A DNA stretch of 39,857 bases, taken from positions 1 through 39,857 of the forward strand of contig JAGXBK010000008.1 of the NCBI GenBank assembly GCA_018971195.1, written 5' to 3'. A program made the translations under genes and the position numbers. How positions within the stretch are numbered: the stretch's first letter is position 1; each line of letters starts with the position of its first letter. The notes below the pieces were generated by a model. That model did no database searches. It had not been told where the DNA came from and was given only the letters and a program-made list of their open reading frames with translations. Source of the DNA: Betaproteobacteria bacterium (GTDB lineage Bacteria > Pseudomonadota > Gammaproteobacteria > Burkholderiales > Casimicrobiaceae). Below, piece after piece: positions 10,086 through 17,821 of this stretch.

Positions 10086-10949
10086 ATGGATCTCCTCTGG
10101 CAGGGTCTCGTCAACGGCATCCTGCTCGGTGGGCTTTATTCGTTGATGGCGCTCGGGCTCGCCCTGGTGTGGGGCGTCCTGAACATCGTCAACCTCGCGC
10201 ATGGCGCGTTCATCATGCTCGGGGGCTATGCCTGCTACTACATGTTCAGCGGGTTGGGGATCGATCCGTTCGTCGCCCTGCCGGCGACCATGGCCGCACT
10301 GTTCGTGTTCGGCTACCTGCTCCAACGCCACCTGATCAACCTGGTCATCCGCGCGCCGATGTTCAACACGCTGCTGCTGACTTTCGGCATCGACGTCGTG
10401 CTGACCTACTCGGCGCAGATCGCATTCTCGGCGGATTTCCGCACGATCAATCCGTCCTACGCCGGCGCCCACTTCACCTGGCTGGGCGCGACCATTCCGC
10501 TGGTGCGCCTGATCGCATGCGCGATCGCGATCGCGCTCACGCTGCTGCTGTGGCTGTTCCTCGCGCGGACGAGGCTCGGTCGCGCGATCCGCGCGACCGC
10601 CCAGAACCTCGTCGCGGCGCGCCTCTACGGTGTCGAGCCGCGCAGCATCTACGCACTGACGTTCGGCATCGGCGCAGCGCTCGCAGGCGGCGCGGGCGCG
10701 CTCTACGGCGTCGTGTCCCAGCTCAATCCCTACATCGGCGTGAGCCTGACCGCCAAGTCCTTCGTGATCGCGATCATCGGCGGCCTCGAAAGCCCGCTGG
10801 GCGTGATCGCGGGCGGGCTGATCCTCGGCCTCGTCGAGTCGATGACGTCGCTGTACGTGGGCGCAACCTACACCGATGTCGCGAGCTTCGGCATCCTGGT
10901 GCTGGTACTGGTCGTGCGCCCAACCGGTCTGTTCGGGAGGACCACGTGA
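10086..10949 (+). CDS. livH: ABC transporter permease, LivH family
   Basis: Inner-membrane permease of the branched-chain amino acid/amide (HAAT) family, 287 aa with about eight hydrophobic segments. Family features include an N-terminal segment with NGILLGGLYSLMALGLAL, WGVLNIVNLAHGAFIM, and IIGGLESPLGVIAGG near the C-terminus. It would form the translocation channel with the next gene product. The ATG at 10086 follows the hairpin-containing gap. The 3' end overlaps the GTG of livM (GTGA), so coupling is likely. Confidence 0.93.
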   Translation: MDLLWQGLVNGILLGGLYSLMALGLALVWGVLNIVNLAHGAFIMLGGYACYYMFSGLGIDPFVALPATMAALFVFGYLLQRHLINLVIRAPMFNTLLLTFGIDVVLTYSAQIAFSADFRTINPSYAGAHFTWLGATIPLVRLIACAIAIALTLLLWLFLARTRLGRAIRATAQNLVAARLYGVEPRSIYALTFGIGAALAGGAGALYGVVSQLNPYIGVSLTAKSFVIAIIGGLESPLGVIAGGLILGLVESMTSLYVGATYTDVASFGILVLVLVVRPTGLFGRTT

Positions 10950-11896
10950 AGCGTCCCCTCGCCCGCGCCGGGCTCGCCGCGGCGCTGGTGGTGCTGGCAG
11001 GCGTTCCCTGGATCGCGTCGCCCAGCATCGTGCAGTTCGGCATCAACATGCTGCTGCTCGCCGCGCTGGCCCAGGGCTGGAACATCATCGGCGGCTACAC
11101 CGGCTACGCGTCGTTCGGCAACTCGGTGTTCTACGGCCTCGGCAGCTACGGCACCGCCATCGCGATGCTGCGCTGGCACCTTCCCTTCGGCATCGGACTC
11201 GCGCTCGGCACGGTCGTCGCAGTCGTCTTCGCCGCGCTGTTCGGACGCGCGATCCTGCGCCTGCGCGGCCACTACTTCGCGATCTGCACGCTGGGACTGG
11301 CCGAGGTGATGACGGCGATCGTCTCGAACCTCGAGATCACCGGGCGCAATACGGGGCTGGTGCTGCCGCTGCTGCGCGGCGACGTACTGTTCTACGAGCT
11401 TTCACTGGCGCTGGTCGTCGTCGCCACCCTGATCGTCGCCTGGATCGCGCACAGCCGCTTCGGCTACGGCCTGATCGCGATCCGCGAGAACGAGGAGGCC
11501 GCCGCGGCGATGGGTGTGGACACGACACGCTACAAGGTCCTTGCGTTCTCCCTGTCGGCGGCGATCAGCGCCCTGGCCGGCGGCATCCACGCCTACTGGA
11601 TCACCTTCATCGACCCGGTCAGCGCCTTCGACATCGGTCTCAACGTCAAGATGATCATCGTCACCGTGTTCGGCGGCCCCGGCTCGATCCTCGGGCCGGT
11701 GCTGGGTGCCTTCGTCCTGTCGGGGATCTCCGAGGTGCTGTCGACGGAGATCTCGACCGTGGCCGGCCTGTTCTTCGGCGCGGTGATCGTCGTCGCCGTC
11801 GTGTTCATGCCGCGCGGCGTCGCCGACCTGATCCGGCGCTTCGACAAATACCGCTGGCGTTACTTCGCCGAGAACGTCCGCGCGAACCGCTTGTAG
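10946..11896 (+). CDS. livM: ABC transporter permease, LivM family
   Basis: Second HAAT permease, 316 aa from a GTG at 10946 that overlaps the livH stop and has a good GGGAGG site 5 nt upstream. Typical LivM segments are present: GYTGYASFGNSVFYGLGSY, RLRGHYFAICTLGLAEV, AIRENEEAAAAMGVDTTRYK and VFGGPGSILGPVLGAF. It acts with LivH in the inner membrane. The in-frame sequence upstream is inside livH and reads as arginine-rich noise, so I rejected it. Confidence 0.93.
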   Translation: MKRPLARAGLAAALVVLAGVPWIASPSIVQFGINMLLLAALAQGWNIIGGYTGYASFGNSVFYGLGSYGTAIAMLRWHLPFGIGLALGTVVAVVFAALFGRAILRLRGHYFAICTLGLAEVMTAIVSNLEITGRNTGLVLPLLRGDVLFYELSLALVVVATLIVAWIAHSRFGYGLIAIRENEEAAAAMGVDTTRYKVLAFSLSAAISALAGGIHAYWITFIDPVSAFDIGLNVKMIIVTVFGGPGSILGPVLGAFVLSGISEVLSTEISTVAGLFFGAVIVVAVVFMPRGVADLIRRFDKYRWRYFAENVRANRL

Positions 11897-11900
11897 CACC

Positions 11901-12656
11901 ATGGACCCGGTCCTCAGCGTTCGTCATCTGACCAAGCGCTTCGCGGGGCTCACCGCGCTGTCCGACGTGAGCTTCGATCTCGGCAGGGGCGAGATCCTCG
12001 GCTTGATCGGCCCGAACGGGGCGGGCAAGACGACGCTGGTCAACCTGATCAGCGGCGCGTTCCGGGCGAGCGAAGGCGTCCTGCTGTTCGAGGGTGCGCC
12101 GATCGGAGCGCTGGCCTCGCATCGCCGCGCCAAGCTCGGCATCGGCCGCACGTTCCAGATCATGCGGCCTTTCCCCGGCCTCTCGGTCCTGGACAACGTG
12201 GCGGTCGGCGCACTGTTCGGCACCGGCGGTGGTCACCGGCAGCTCGCGATCGCCCGCGAGCTCGCGCACCAGAAGCTCGCGTTCGTCGGCCTCGCCCATC
12301 GCGCCGACCGTCCCGCGGAGGCGCTGGGCGGTCCCGACCGCAAGCGCCTCGAGCTCGCCAAGGCACTGGCCATGAACCCGCGGCTGCTGCTGCTCGACGA
12401 GGTCATGGCCGGATTGAATCTCGCCGAGCTCGAAGCGGTGTTCACGATCATCCGCAAGGTCCGCGACGAAGGCGTCAGCGTGCTGGTGATCGAGCACGTG
12501 ATGAAGGCGATCCGCAGCCTGTCCGACCGCCTGCTGGTCCTGCACCACGGCGAGAAGATCGCCGAAGGCGAGCCGCAGCAGGTGCTCTCCGACCCGACGG
12601 TCGTCGAAGCCTACCTGGGCCGCAGGCGCGCGCCGCACGAGGGCGCCGGAACATGA
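11901..12656 (+). CDS. livG: ABC transporter ATP-binding protein, LivG family
   Basis: Cytoplasmic ATPase of the transporter, 251 aa. Walker A is GPNGAGKT near residue 37. RTFQIMRPFPGLSVLDNV is the usual LivG Q-loop region, and the Walker B region is LLLLDEVMAGLN. The signature region reads ALGGPDRKRLELAKAL, a changed form of the usual LSGGQ-like LPYGxQR stretch, which may be worth noting. It starts 4 nt after livM and ends in an ATGA overlap with livF. Confidence 0.94.
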   Translation: MDPVLSVRHLTKRFAGLTALSDVSFDLGRGEILGLIGPNGAGKTTLVNLISGAFRASEGVLLFEGAPIGALASHRRAKLGIGRTFQIMRPFPGLSVLDNVAVGALFGTGGGHRQLAIARELAHQKLAFVGLAHRADRPAEALGGPDRKRLELAKALAMNPRLLLLDEVMAGLNLAELEAVFTIIRKVRDEGVSVLVIEHVMKAIRSLSDRLLVLHHGEKIAEGEPQQVLSDPTVVEAYLGRRRAPHEGAGT

Positions 12657-13366
12657 GCGAGCCCCTGCTCGCCGTCCGCGATCTCGGGGCCGGTTATGGC
12701 GAAATGCCGGTGCTGCGCGGCATCGACTTCGAGATCCGCGAGCGCGAGATCGTCGCGCTGGTCGGAAGCAACGCCGCCGGCAAGACGACGCTGCTGCGCG
12801 CGCTGTCGGGCGTCCTGCCGCACACCGGGCAGATCCGGTTCGCGGGCGAGGACGTCGGCGGCCTGCCCTCGGACCGGATCTTCGCGCTGGGTCTGGTCCA
12901 GGTGCCCGAAGGACGCCAGCTGTTCGGCCAGATGACCGTACAGGACAACCTGCTGATGGGGGCGTATCGACGCAGCGGACGCCTCGATCTCGCCCAGGAT
13001 CTCGAGCGCGTCTACACGCTGTTCCCGGTGCTCAAGGAGCGGCGGCGCCAGTTCGCCGGGAGCATGTCGGGCGGCGAGCAGCAGATGTGCGCGATGGCGC
13101 GCGCGCTGGTCGCGAGCCCCAGGCTGCTGATGATCGACGAGATGAGCCTGGGCCTCGCGCCCGCGGTCGTCGACCAGCTCCTCGACGTGCTGGTCGAGAT
13201 CCGCGGCCAGGGCGTGACCGTCCTCCTCGTCGAGCAGGACGTGTTCTCCGCGTTGCGCGTCGCCGACCGCGGCTACGTGCTCGAATCGGGGGCCATCGTG
13301 CGCGAGGGATCTGCCCGGGACCTCGGCGACGACCCCGAAGTGCAGCGCGCCTATCTCGGCGTGTAG
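12653..13366 (+). CDS. livF: ABC transporter ATP-binding protein, LivF family
   Basis: Second cytoplasmic ATPase, 237 aa. Walker A reads GSNAAGKTT, with Ala where most LivF proteins have Gly but with the GxxxxGK pattern intact. The LivF signature is MSGGEQQMCAMARAL and Walker B is LLMIDEMSLGLAP. VPEGRQLFGQMTVQDNL is the typical Q-loop region. It ends the transporter operon. Its last 16 nt overlap the 3' end of the convergent cupin gene, so no room is left for a conventional terminator. Confidence 0.94.
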   Translation: MSEPLLAVRDLGAGYGEMPVLRGIDFEIREREIVALVGSNAAGKTTLLRALSGVLPHTGQIRFAGEDVGGLPSDRIFALGLVQVPEGRQLFGQMTVQDNLLMGAYRRSGRLDLAQDLERVYTLFPVLKERRRQFAGSMSGGEQQMCAMARALVASPRLLMIDEMSLGLAPAVVDQLLDVLVEIRGQGVTVLLVEQDVFSALRVADRGYVLESGAIVREGSARDLGDDPEVQRAYLGV

Positions 13367-13824
13367 CTCCCCGCCAGGAACGCGGCGACGGCCGGGATGG
13401 CCCGCAGCCGCGCGATCTCGTCCGCGTCGGGCGGCTGCGGCCGATCGCGTTGCGCATCGACCATGCACAGGAATCCCAGCGGCGCATCGGCCGCCGCCCG
13501 GAATTGATGCCAGGTCAGCGGCGGCACGCTGACGAGGTCGAGCGCCTTGACTGGGTGCACCTGCTCCCCCACCAGCACCTCGCCCCGGCCCCGCAGGATC
13601 ATCACCGCGTGTGCATGGACGTGGCGCTCGAGCGTCGAGTGCCCGGCGGCGGCGACCTCGAAATAGCGCAGCTCGCCATGCATGTCGGCACGCGCGAAGA
13701 GCGTCTGGCGCGTGACGTCGCGAAACGGCGCAGCGCCCTCCTCCTTGTACGCCCGCAACTCGACGCCGCTCCAGCGGAAGGCGTCGTCCTGCTGCTGGAA
13801 GGCTCGTACCGTGCTCTCGCTCAT
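13351..13824 (-). CDS. Small single-domain cupin protein coupled to the RuBisCO-like gene
   Basis: Cytoplasmic cupin of 157 aa. The first cupin motif is visible as ERHVHAHAVMILRGRGEVLVG (His68, His70, His72), and the second as PPLTWHQF (His106), giving a plausible metal site. The ATG at 13824 overlaps the stop of the upstream RuBisCO-like gene (ATGA), so the two are almost certainly co-translated and work on the same compound. In Rhodospirillum rubrum a cupin acts right after the RuBisCO-like isomerase and releases methanethiol from 1-methylthioxylulose 5-phosphate. Whether this cupin does that is inference. Isomerase or lyase roles on another sugar phosphate are equally open. Confidence 0.8.
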   Translation of the reverse strand: MSESTVRAFQQQDDAFRWSGVELRAYKEEGAAPFRDVTRQTLFARADMHGELRYFEVAAAGHSTLERHVHAHAVMILRGRGEVLVGEQVHPVKALDLVSVPPLTWHQFRAAADAPLGFLCMVDAQRDRPQPPDADEIARLRAIPAVAAFLAGSYTPR

Positions 13825-14999
13825 CGTGCTTCTCCGTGGACGGCCGTGACGAAATCCCGGCAACGCTCGGCGAGCCGCTCGCGGGCCGCGAGCAAGCTGC
13901 CGCCGACCAGCAGCATCGTGTCGGCGCCGAACTGCGCGCAGATCTCGGGGACGCGCTCGACGCTCATGCCGCCGGCCGGCACCGGCAGCGTCGAGGCGAG
14001 GCCGTGCCAGGGCTCGCGCGCCGCAGCGGCGATCGCATTGCACACGTCGCCGGAATAGCCGAAGCGCCCGCCGGCATGGGGAAAGATCGTCGCATCCGCC
14101 CCGAACATGCGGAACAGCCTGCCCAGCAGCAGCGGCGGCGCGATGCGCGCCGCCCCGGCGAGCGCCGGATGCGCGATGATCGGCGCGTTCGCTTCGCGCG
14201 CGAGCGCCGCCAGCGCCGCGACGCCGGCGATCATCGGCGCGACGAGGAACATGCGCACGCCGCAGTCTTCCGCGATCGCCACCTGCTCGCGCATGCGCGC
14301 GTAATGCCCGCTGAGGCAGGCTGCGTAGACCGAATGGCCGCCAGTCGCCCGGTTCGCCTCGTCGACCGCCCGCTGCACCTCGCGAACGCGCTGGCCGAAT
14401 GGCGCCACTGCCTGGTCGGCGAGCCCATGGTCGTCCTTGATCACGTCGATGCCGGCGAGCGCGAACGTGCGCGCGATCTTCGCGAGCTCCTGTGAAGGCA
14501 GCCCCTGGGGTTTCAGCGCCGAGCAGGTCAGCGGCCGCCCCGCCGCCCCGGTCAGCGCGCGGATTCCGGCGATGCCGAAAGCGGGCCCGCCGAAACCCTG
14601 GGCAAATTCCGCGGGGAACACGGCGTCGACCAGCGTCACGTCGTCGTGCAGCGAGGTGTTGCCGAACAGCATGTTCAGAAGCTGCCCGGCTTCGAACCCG
14701 GTGGTCTCGACCGCGATGCGTATCGTCACGTCGAAATCGCGCGCTCCCGCGGGCGCGATGTCGCCGACCTGCGCGACCACTTCGCGCAGCACGCGCTCGT
14801 CGCGCACTGCCGCCAGCGGCGCCTCGATGCTCTGCTCGAGCGCGATCGCCTGCGCGCGCGCTCCGATCCCGGCTGCAGCCGCGCGGACCCGATAGACGGC
14901 GTCGATCCAGTGCCCGGCCACGGCGCCGGCCCCCGCGTCCCCGCCCGCCCCGGCGTGGGTCCTCGGGTCCGCGAACGATCCTGGCGCGCCGGTCGACAT
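13821..14999 (-). CDS. RuBisCO-like protein (form IV-type)
   Basis: Member of the RuBisCO large-subunit superfamily, 392 aa against about 460-480 for true RuBisCO. It keeps the lysine of the TxxKP region (ALKPQGL, K163) and the KDD core (IKDDH, K188-D190). However, it has Gln at the second active-site lysine, His191 where RuBisCO has the metal-binding Glu, Pro after the usual catalytic His (IIAHPAL), and FPHAGGRFGYS with no clear loop-6 lysine. It therefore should not fix CO2. Family members with known roles are enolases or isomerases of methylthioribulose phosphate and the 3-oxo-isoapionate-4-phosphate decarboxylase of apiose breakdown. The KDDHGLAD segment feels closest to the latter, by memory only. 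It is coupled to the cupin and divergent from the kinase fusion. Confidence 0.88.
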   Translation of the reverse strand: MSTGAPGSFADPRTHAGAGGDAGAGAVAGHWIDAVYRVRAAAAGIGARAQAIALEQSIEAPLAAVRDERVLREVVAQVGDIAPAGARDFDVTIRIAVETTGFEAGQLLNMLFGNTSLHDDVTLVDAVFPAEFAQGFGGPAFGIAGIRALTGAAGRPLTCSALKPQGLPSQELAKIARTFALAGIDVIKDDHGLADQAVAPFGQRVREVQRAVDEANRATGGHSVYAACLSGHYARMREQVAIAEDCGVRMFLVAPMIAGVAALAALAREANAPIIAHPALAGAARIAPPLLLGRLFRMFGADATIFPHAGGRFGYSGDVCNAIAAAAREPWHGLASTLPVPAGGMSVERVPEICAQFGADTMLLVGGSLLAARERLAERCRDFVTAVHGEAR

Positions 15000-15005
15000 G
15001 GCGCG

Positions 15006-15011
15006 ATTCTA
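15006..15011 (-). promoter_or_regulatory. Possible -10 box of the RuBisCO-like gene
   Basis: TAGAAT read on the - strand lies 6 nt before the ATG at 14999. No Shine-Dalgarno sequence is visible between them, so if this box is used the mRNA would be nearly leaderless. The FNR-type palindrome at 15028-15041 lies 16 nt upstream. The prediction rests on one hexamer. Confidence 0.35.
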
Positions 15012-15027
15012 GATGACCTGCACGGGC

Positions 15028-15068
15028 TTGACTCGCGTCAAGCCGGAGGCAGGGTTCGGCGCTATGAT
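15028..15068 (+). promoter_or_regulatory. FNR/CRP-type class II promoter of the kinase fusion gene
   Basis: A perfect palindrome TTGAC-TCGC-GTCAA spans 15028-15041. A TATGAT -10 box follows at 15063-15068, 21 nt after the palindrome. A start about 7 nt beyond the -10 would place the palindrome centre near -41, the classic class II FNR position. The ATG at 15077 is only 8 nt after the -10 box. The same arrangement recurs at 32870-32910. Confidence 0.8.
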
Positions 15069-15076
15069 CGTCCGCA

Positions 15077-17821
15077 ATGGACGTACCGCCACCGGACGGG
15101 GCAGCGACGCTGCAGCAGCGGCTCGCGGCGGCGCTGCGCGATCCGGCAAGCTTCGGCCCCGCATGCGCGTCGGTGCGCGTCATCGAGACGCACATCTCCT
15201 GGGTCTACCTGACGGGCGCCTACGCCTGGAAGGTCAAGAAAGCGGTCGACCTCGGGTTCCTCGACTTCACGAGCCTCGAGTCCCGGCACCGCTACTGCGA
15301 GGAGGAGTTGCGCCTCAACCGGCGCACCGCGCCGCGGCTCTATCTGGATGTCGTTCCGATCGTCGGCAGCGTCGAGCGGCCGGTCGTCGGGGGTGCAGGT
15401 CCGGTGCTCGAATGGGCGCTGAAGATGCGCGAGTTTTCGCAGGACGCGCTGCTTTCGGCACTGCTCGCGCGCGGGGCGCTCGCGCCGGCGCACGTCGACG
15501 CGCTGGCCGCGGTCGTCGCGCGCTTCCACGGGGACGCGGCGCGCGCTCCCGCCGACCAGCCCTGGGGCAGCGCCGGGGAGGTGCTCGACGTCGCGCTGGC
15601 CAACTTCGTTGAGCTGCGCCCGAAAATCGACGACCCGGCCAGTCTCGCCGATCTCGAAGCCCTCGAGGGCTGGACGCGGCGCGAGCATGCCGCCCGCGAC
15701 GCCACCTGGACGTCGCGGCGCGCGGCCGGGCTCGTGCGCGAATGCCACGGCGACCTGCACCTCGGGAACATTGCGCTCGTCGACGACGAGGTCACGCTGT
15801 TCGACTGCATCGAGTTCAACGAGCGCATGCGCTGGATCGATGTCGTCAGCGATATCGCGTTCACGGTGATGGACCTGCAGCATCGTCGTCGGCGCGATCT
15901 CGCGCAACGCTTCCTCAACGCGTACCTCGAGCACACCGGTGACTATTCCGGACTCGCCGTGCTGCCCTACTATCTCGCGTACCGCGCGATGGTCCGGGCC
16001 AAGGTGGCCGGCATGCGGGCAGCGCAGATGGCTCCCGGGGAAGCCCGGTCCGCGGCACTTGCCGATTGCCGCACCCATGTCCAGCTTGCGAAGAAGGAGA
16101 CTTTGCAAGGCCCGTCCGCGATCGTCATCACCCACGGCCTGTCGGGCTCGGGAAAGACGACGCTCTCCCAGTCCCTGCTCGAGCGCATCGGCGCGCTGCG
16201 CGTGCGCAGCGACGTCGAGCGCAAGCGCCTGCTGGGCCTCCCGGCCGATGCGCGCACCGGCGCGAACCTCGACGCCGGCATCTACGCCGCGGACGCGAGC
16301 CGCGCGACCTACGCCCGGCTGCTGGCGCTGGCACGCGCGATCGTCGAGGCAGGCAGGATCGCGCTCGTCGACGCGGCATTCCTGTCGCGCTGGCAGCGCG
16401 ACGCATTCCGCACGCTCGCGAACGAGCTCGACGTGCCGCTGGTCATCGTCGAATTCGCTGCCTCCGAGGCGACGCTGCGCCGCAGGATCGTCGAGCGCGG
16501 CGCGGCGGGCAACGATGCATCGGACGCGGACCTGTCGGTGCTCGCGCAGCAGCTGCGCCGCCATGAACCCCTCGACGACGACGAACGGGCCCTCGCCGTC
16601 ACCTGGGATGCCGAGCAGCCGCTGGCGCGGGCGCAGGCCGTCGACGCGTGGCGCGGTGTCGCGCAGCGGCTGGGGGTCGATGACCCGCCGGACGACCTCG
16701 CGTCGTCGACCCACGACGGCGCCTCGACGCCAATGGACCCGGGCCTCGACGCCAAGCTCGCGTTCCTGTTACGGCCGCAAACCTATCCCGAGACGACAAC
16801 CCGCGTCGAGCGGGCGCAGACGCACCTGTCGTGGGTGTTCCTGACCGACGCCCATGCCTACAAGCTGAAGAAGCCGATACGCAGCGATTTCGTCGACCTG
16901 CGCACCACCGCGGATCGACGCCGCAATTGCCGCGCCGAGGTTCGCCTGAACCGGCGACTCGCTCCCGACGTCTATCTTTGCGCCGTTCCGATCACCTGCG
17001 ACGCCGCGGGCCGGCTCGCCATCAACGGTGAGGGCGATGTCGTCGACTGGCTGGTCAGGATGCGCCGCCTGCCGCAAGAGCGAATGCTCGACCGGATCAT
17101 CGCCTCGGGGCTCGCCTCGACGATCGACGTCGACGCGATCGTGCAGCCGCTTTGCGTCCTGTATCGCGCGGCGCCACCGGTAGCGATGTCGGCGGCGACC
17201 TACCTGGAAGCGCTCGCCGCCGAGATCGATGCGACCCGGCGCGCGCTGCGCGAGCCCGACTACGCGCTTCCTGCTGACACGCTCGACCGCATCGCGTCCC
17301 TGCAGTCCCACGTCCTCGAGCGCGACCGCGGGTCGATCGGCGCGCGGGCCTCCGCGGGCCGCATCGTCGAGGGTCACGGGGACCTGCGCCCCGAGCATGT
17401 GTGCATGCTGTCGCCGCCGCGGATCATCGACTGCCTGGAATTCTCGCGCGAGTTGCGAACCCTCGACCCGGTCGACGAGCTCGCCTACCTGGCGCTCGAA
17501 TGCGAGCGGCTCGGGGCGCCGGAGCTTCGCGAGCGGATCTTCACCGCCTACCGCCGCCTGTCGGGCGATGCCGCAACCGAGGCGCTGATCGATTTCTACC
17601 AGAGCTATCGTGCGTTCATCCGCGCCAAGATCGCGATCTGGCACTGGCGGGATACGGCCCTGCGGGGCGTCCCGGAATGGCGCATGCAGGCACTCGATTA
17701 CTTGCGCCACGCGCTGGCGCACGCCGAGCGCAGCGCGCAGGCGGACACCCGTGGCGGGCAGGCCGGCGCAGCAGCGGCAAATCAGCCCGCGCCGAGCTCG
17801 ACGAGCGATCCTCCGCGATGA
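15077..17821 (+). CDS. Tandem fusion: APH-like kinase, P-loop kinase, second APH-like domain
   Basis: A 914-aa cytoplasmic protein of three parts. Residues 1 to about 340 are an aminoglycoside-phosphotransferase-fold domain with ECHGDLHLGN (about 222-231) and DCIEF. Residues about 348-540 are a P-loop domain with GLSGSGKTT at 354, like the AAA_33/zeta-type kinases. Residues about 553-890 are a second APH-fold domain with HGDLRPEH (about 767) and DCLEF. The two APH domains share the start RAQTHLSWVFLT/IETHISWVYLT and the RLNRR segments, so they look like an internal duplication. Common relatives have one APH domain plus the P-loop part, about 500 aa. In the second copy the Asn of HxDxxxxN is His. 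Substrate unknown; not evidence of antibiotic resistance. The start fits the FNR-type promoter. Confidence 0.85.
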   Translation: MDVPPPDGAATLQQRLAAALRDPASFGPACASVRVIETHISWVYLTGAYAWKVKKAVDLGFLDFTSLESRHRYCEEELRLNRRTAPRLYLDVVPIVGSVERPVVGGAGPVLEWALKMREFSQDALLSALLARGALAPAHVDALAAVVARFHGDAARAPADQPWGSAGEVLDVALANFVELRPKIDDPASLADLEALEGWTRREHAARDATWTSRRAAGLVRECHGDLHLGNIALVDDEVTLFDCIEFNERMRWIDVVSDIAFTVMDLQHRRRRDLAQRFLNAYLEHTGDYSGLAVLPYYLAYRAMVRAKVAGMRAAQMAPGEARSAALADCRTHVQLAKKETLQGPSAIVITHGLSGSGKTTLSQSLLERIGALRVRSDVERKRLLGLPADARTGANLDAGIYAADASRATYARLLALARAIVEAGRIALVDAAFLSRWQRDAFRTLANELDVPLVIVEFAASEATLRRRIVERGAAGNDASDADLSVLAQQLRRHEPLDDDERALAVTWDAEQPLARAQAVDAWRGVAQRLGVDDPPDDLASSTHDGASTPMDPGLDAKLAFLLRPQTYPETTTRVERAQTHLSWVFLTDAHAYKLKKPIRSDFVDLRTTADRRRNCRAEVRLNRRLAPDVYLCAVPITCDAAGRLAINGEGDVVDWLVRMRRLPQERMLDRIIASGLASTIDVDAIVQPLCVLYRAAPPVAMSAATYLEALAAEIDATRRALREPDYALPADTLDRIASLQSHVLERDRGSIGARASAGRIVEGHGDLRPEHVCMLSPPRIIDCLEFSRELRTLDPVDELAYLALECERLGAPELRERIFTAYRRLSGDAATEALIDFYQSYRAFIRAKIAIWHWRDTALRGVPEWRMQALDYLRHALAHAERSAQADTRGGQAGAAAANQPAPSSTSDPPR

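Noticed and set aside
13821-14999. True RuBisCO large subunit
   Set aside because: Too short, and several residues needed for carboxylation are replaced; no small subunit or phosphoribulokinase is present.
15028-15042. TTGAC as a sigma-70 -35 box
   Set aside because: Spacing to TATGAT is 29 nt from the first half-site (20 from the second), outside the sigma-70 range, while the full palindrome and its repeats fit an FNR-type site.
15077-17821. Aminoglycoside resistance gene
   Set aside because: Only the fold is shared. Fusion to a P-loop kinase, lack of mobile elements and the low-oxygen promoter point to a housekeeping or stress role.
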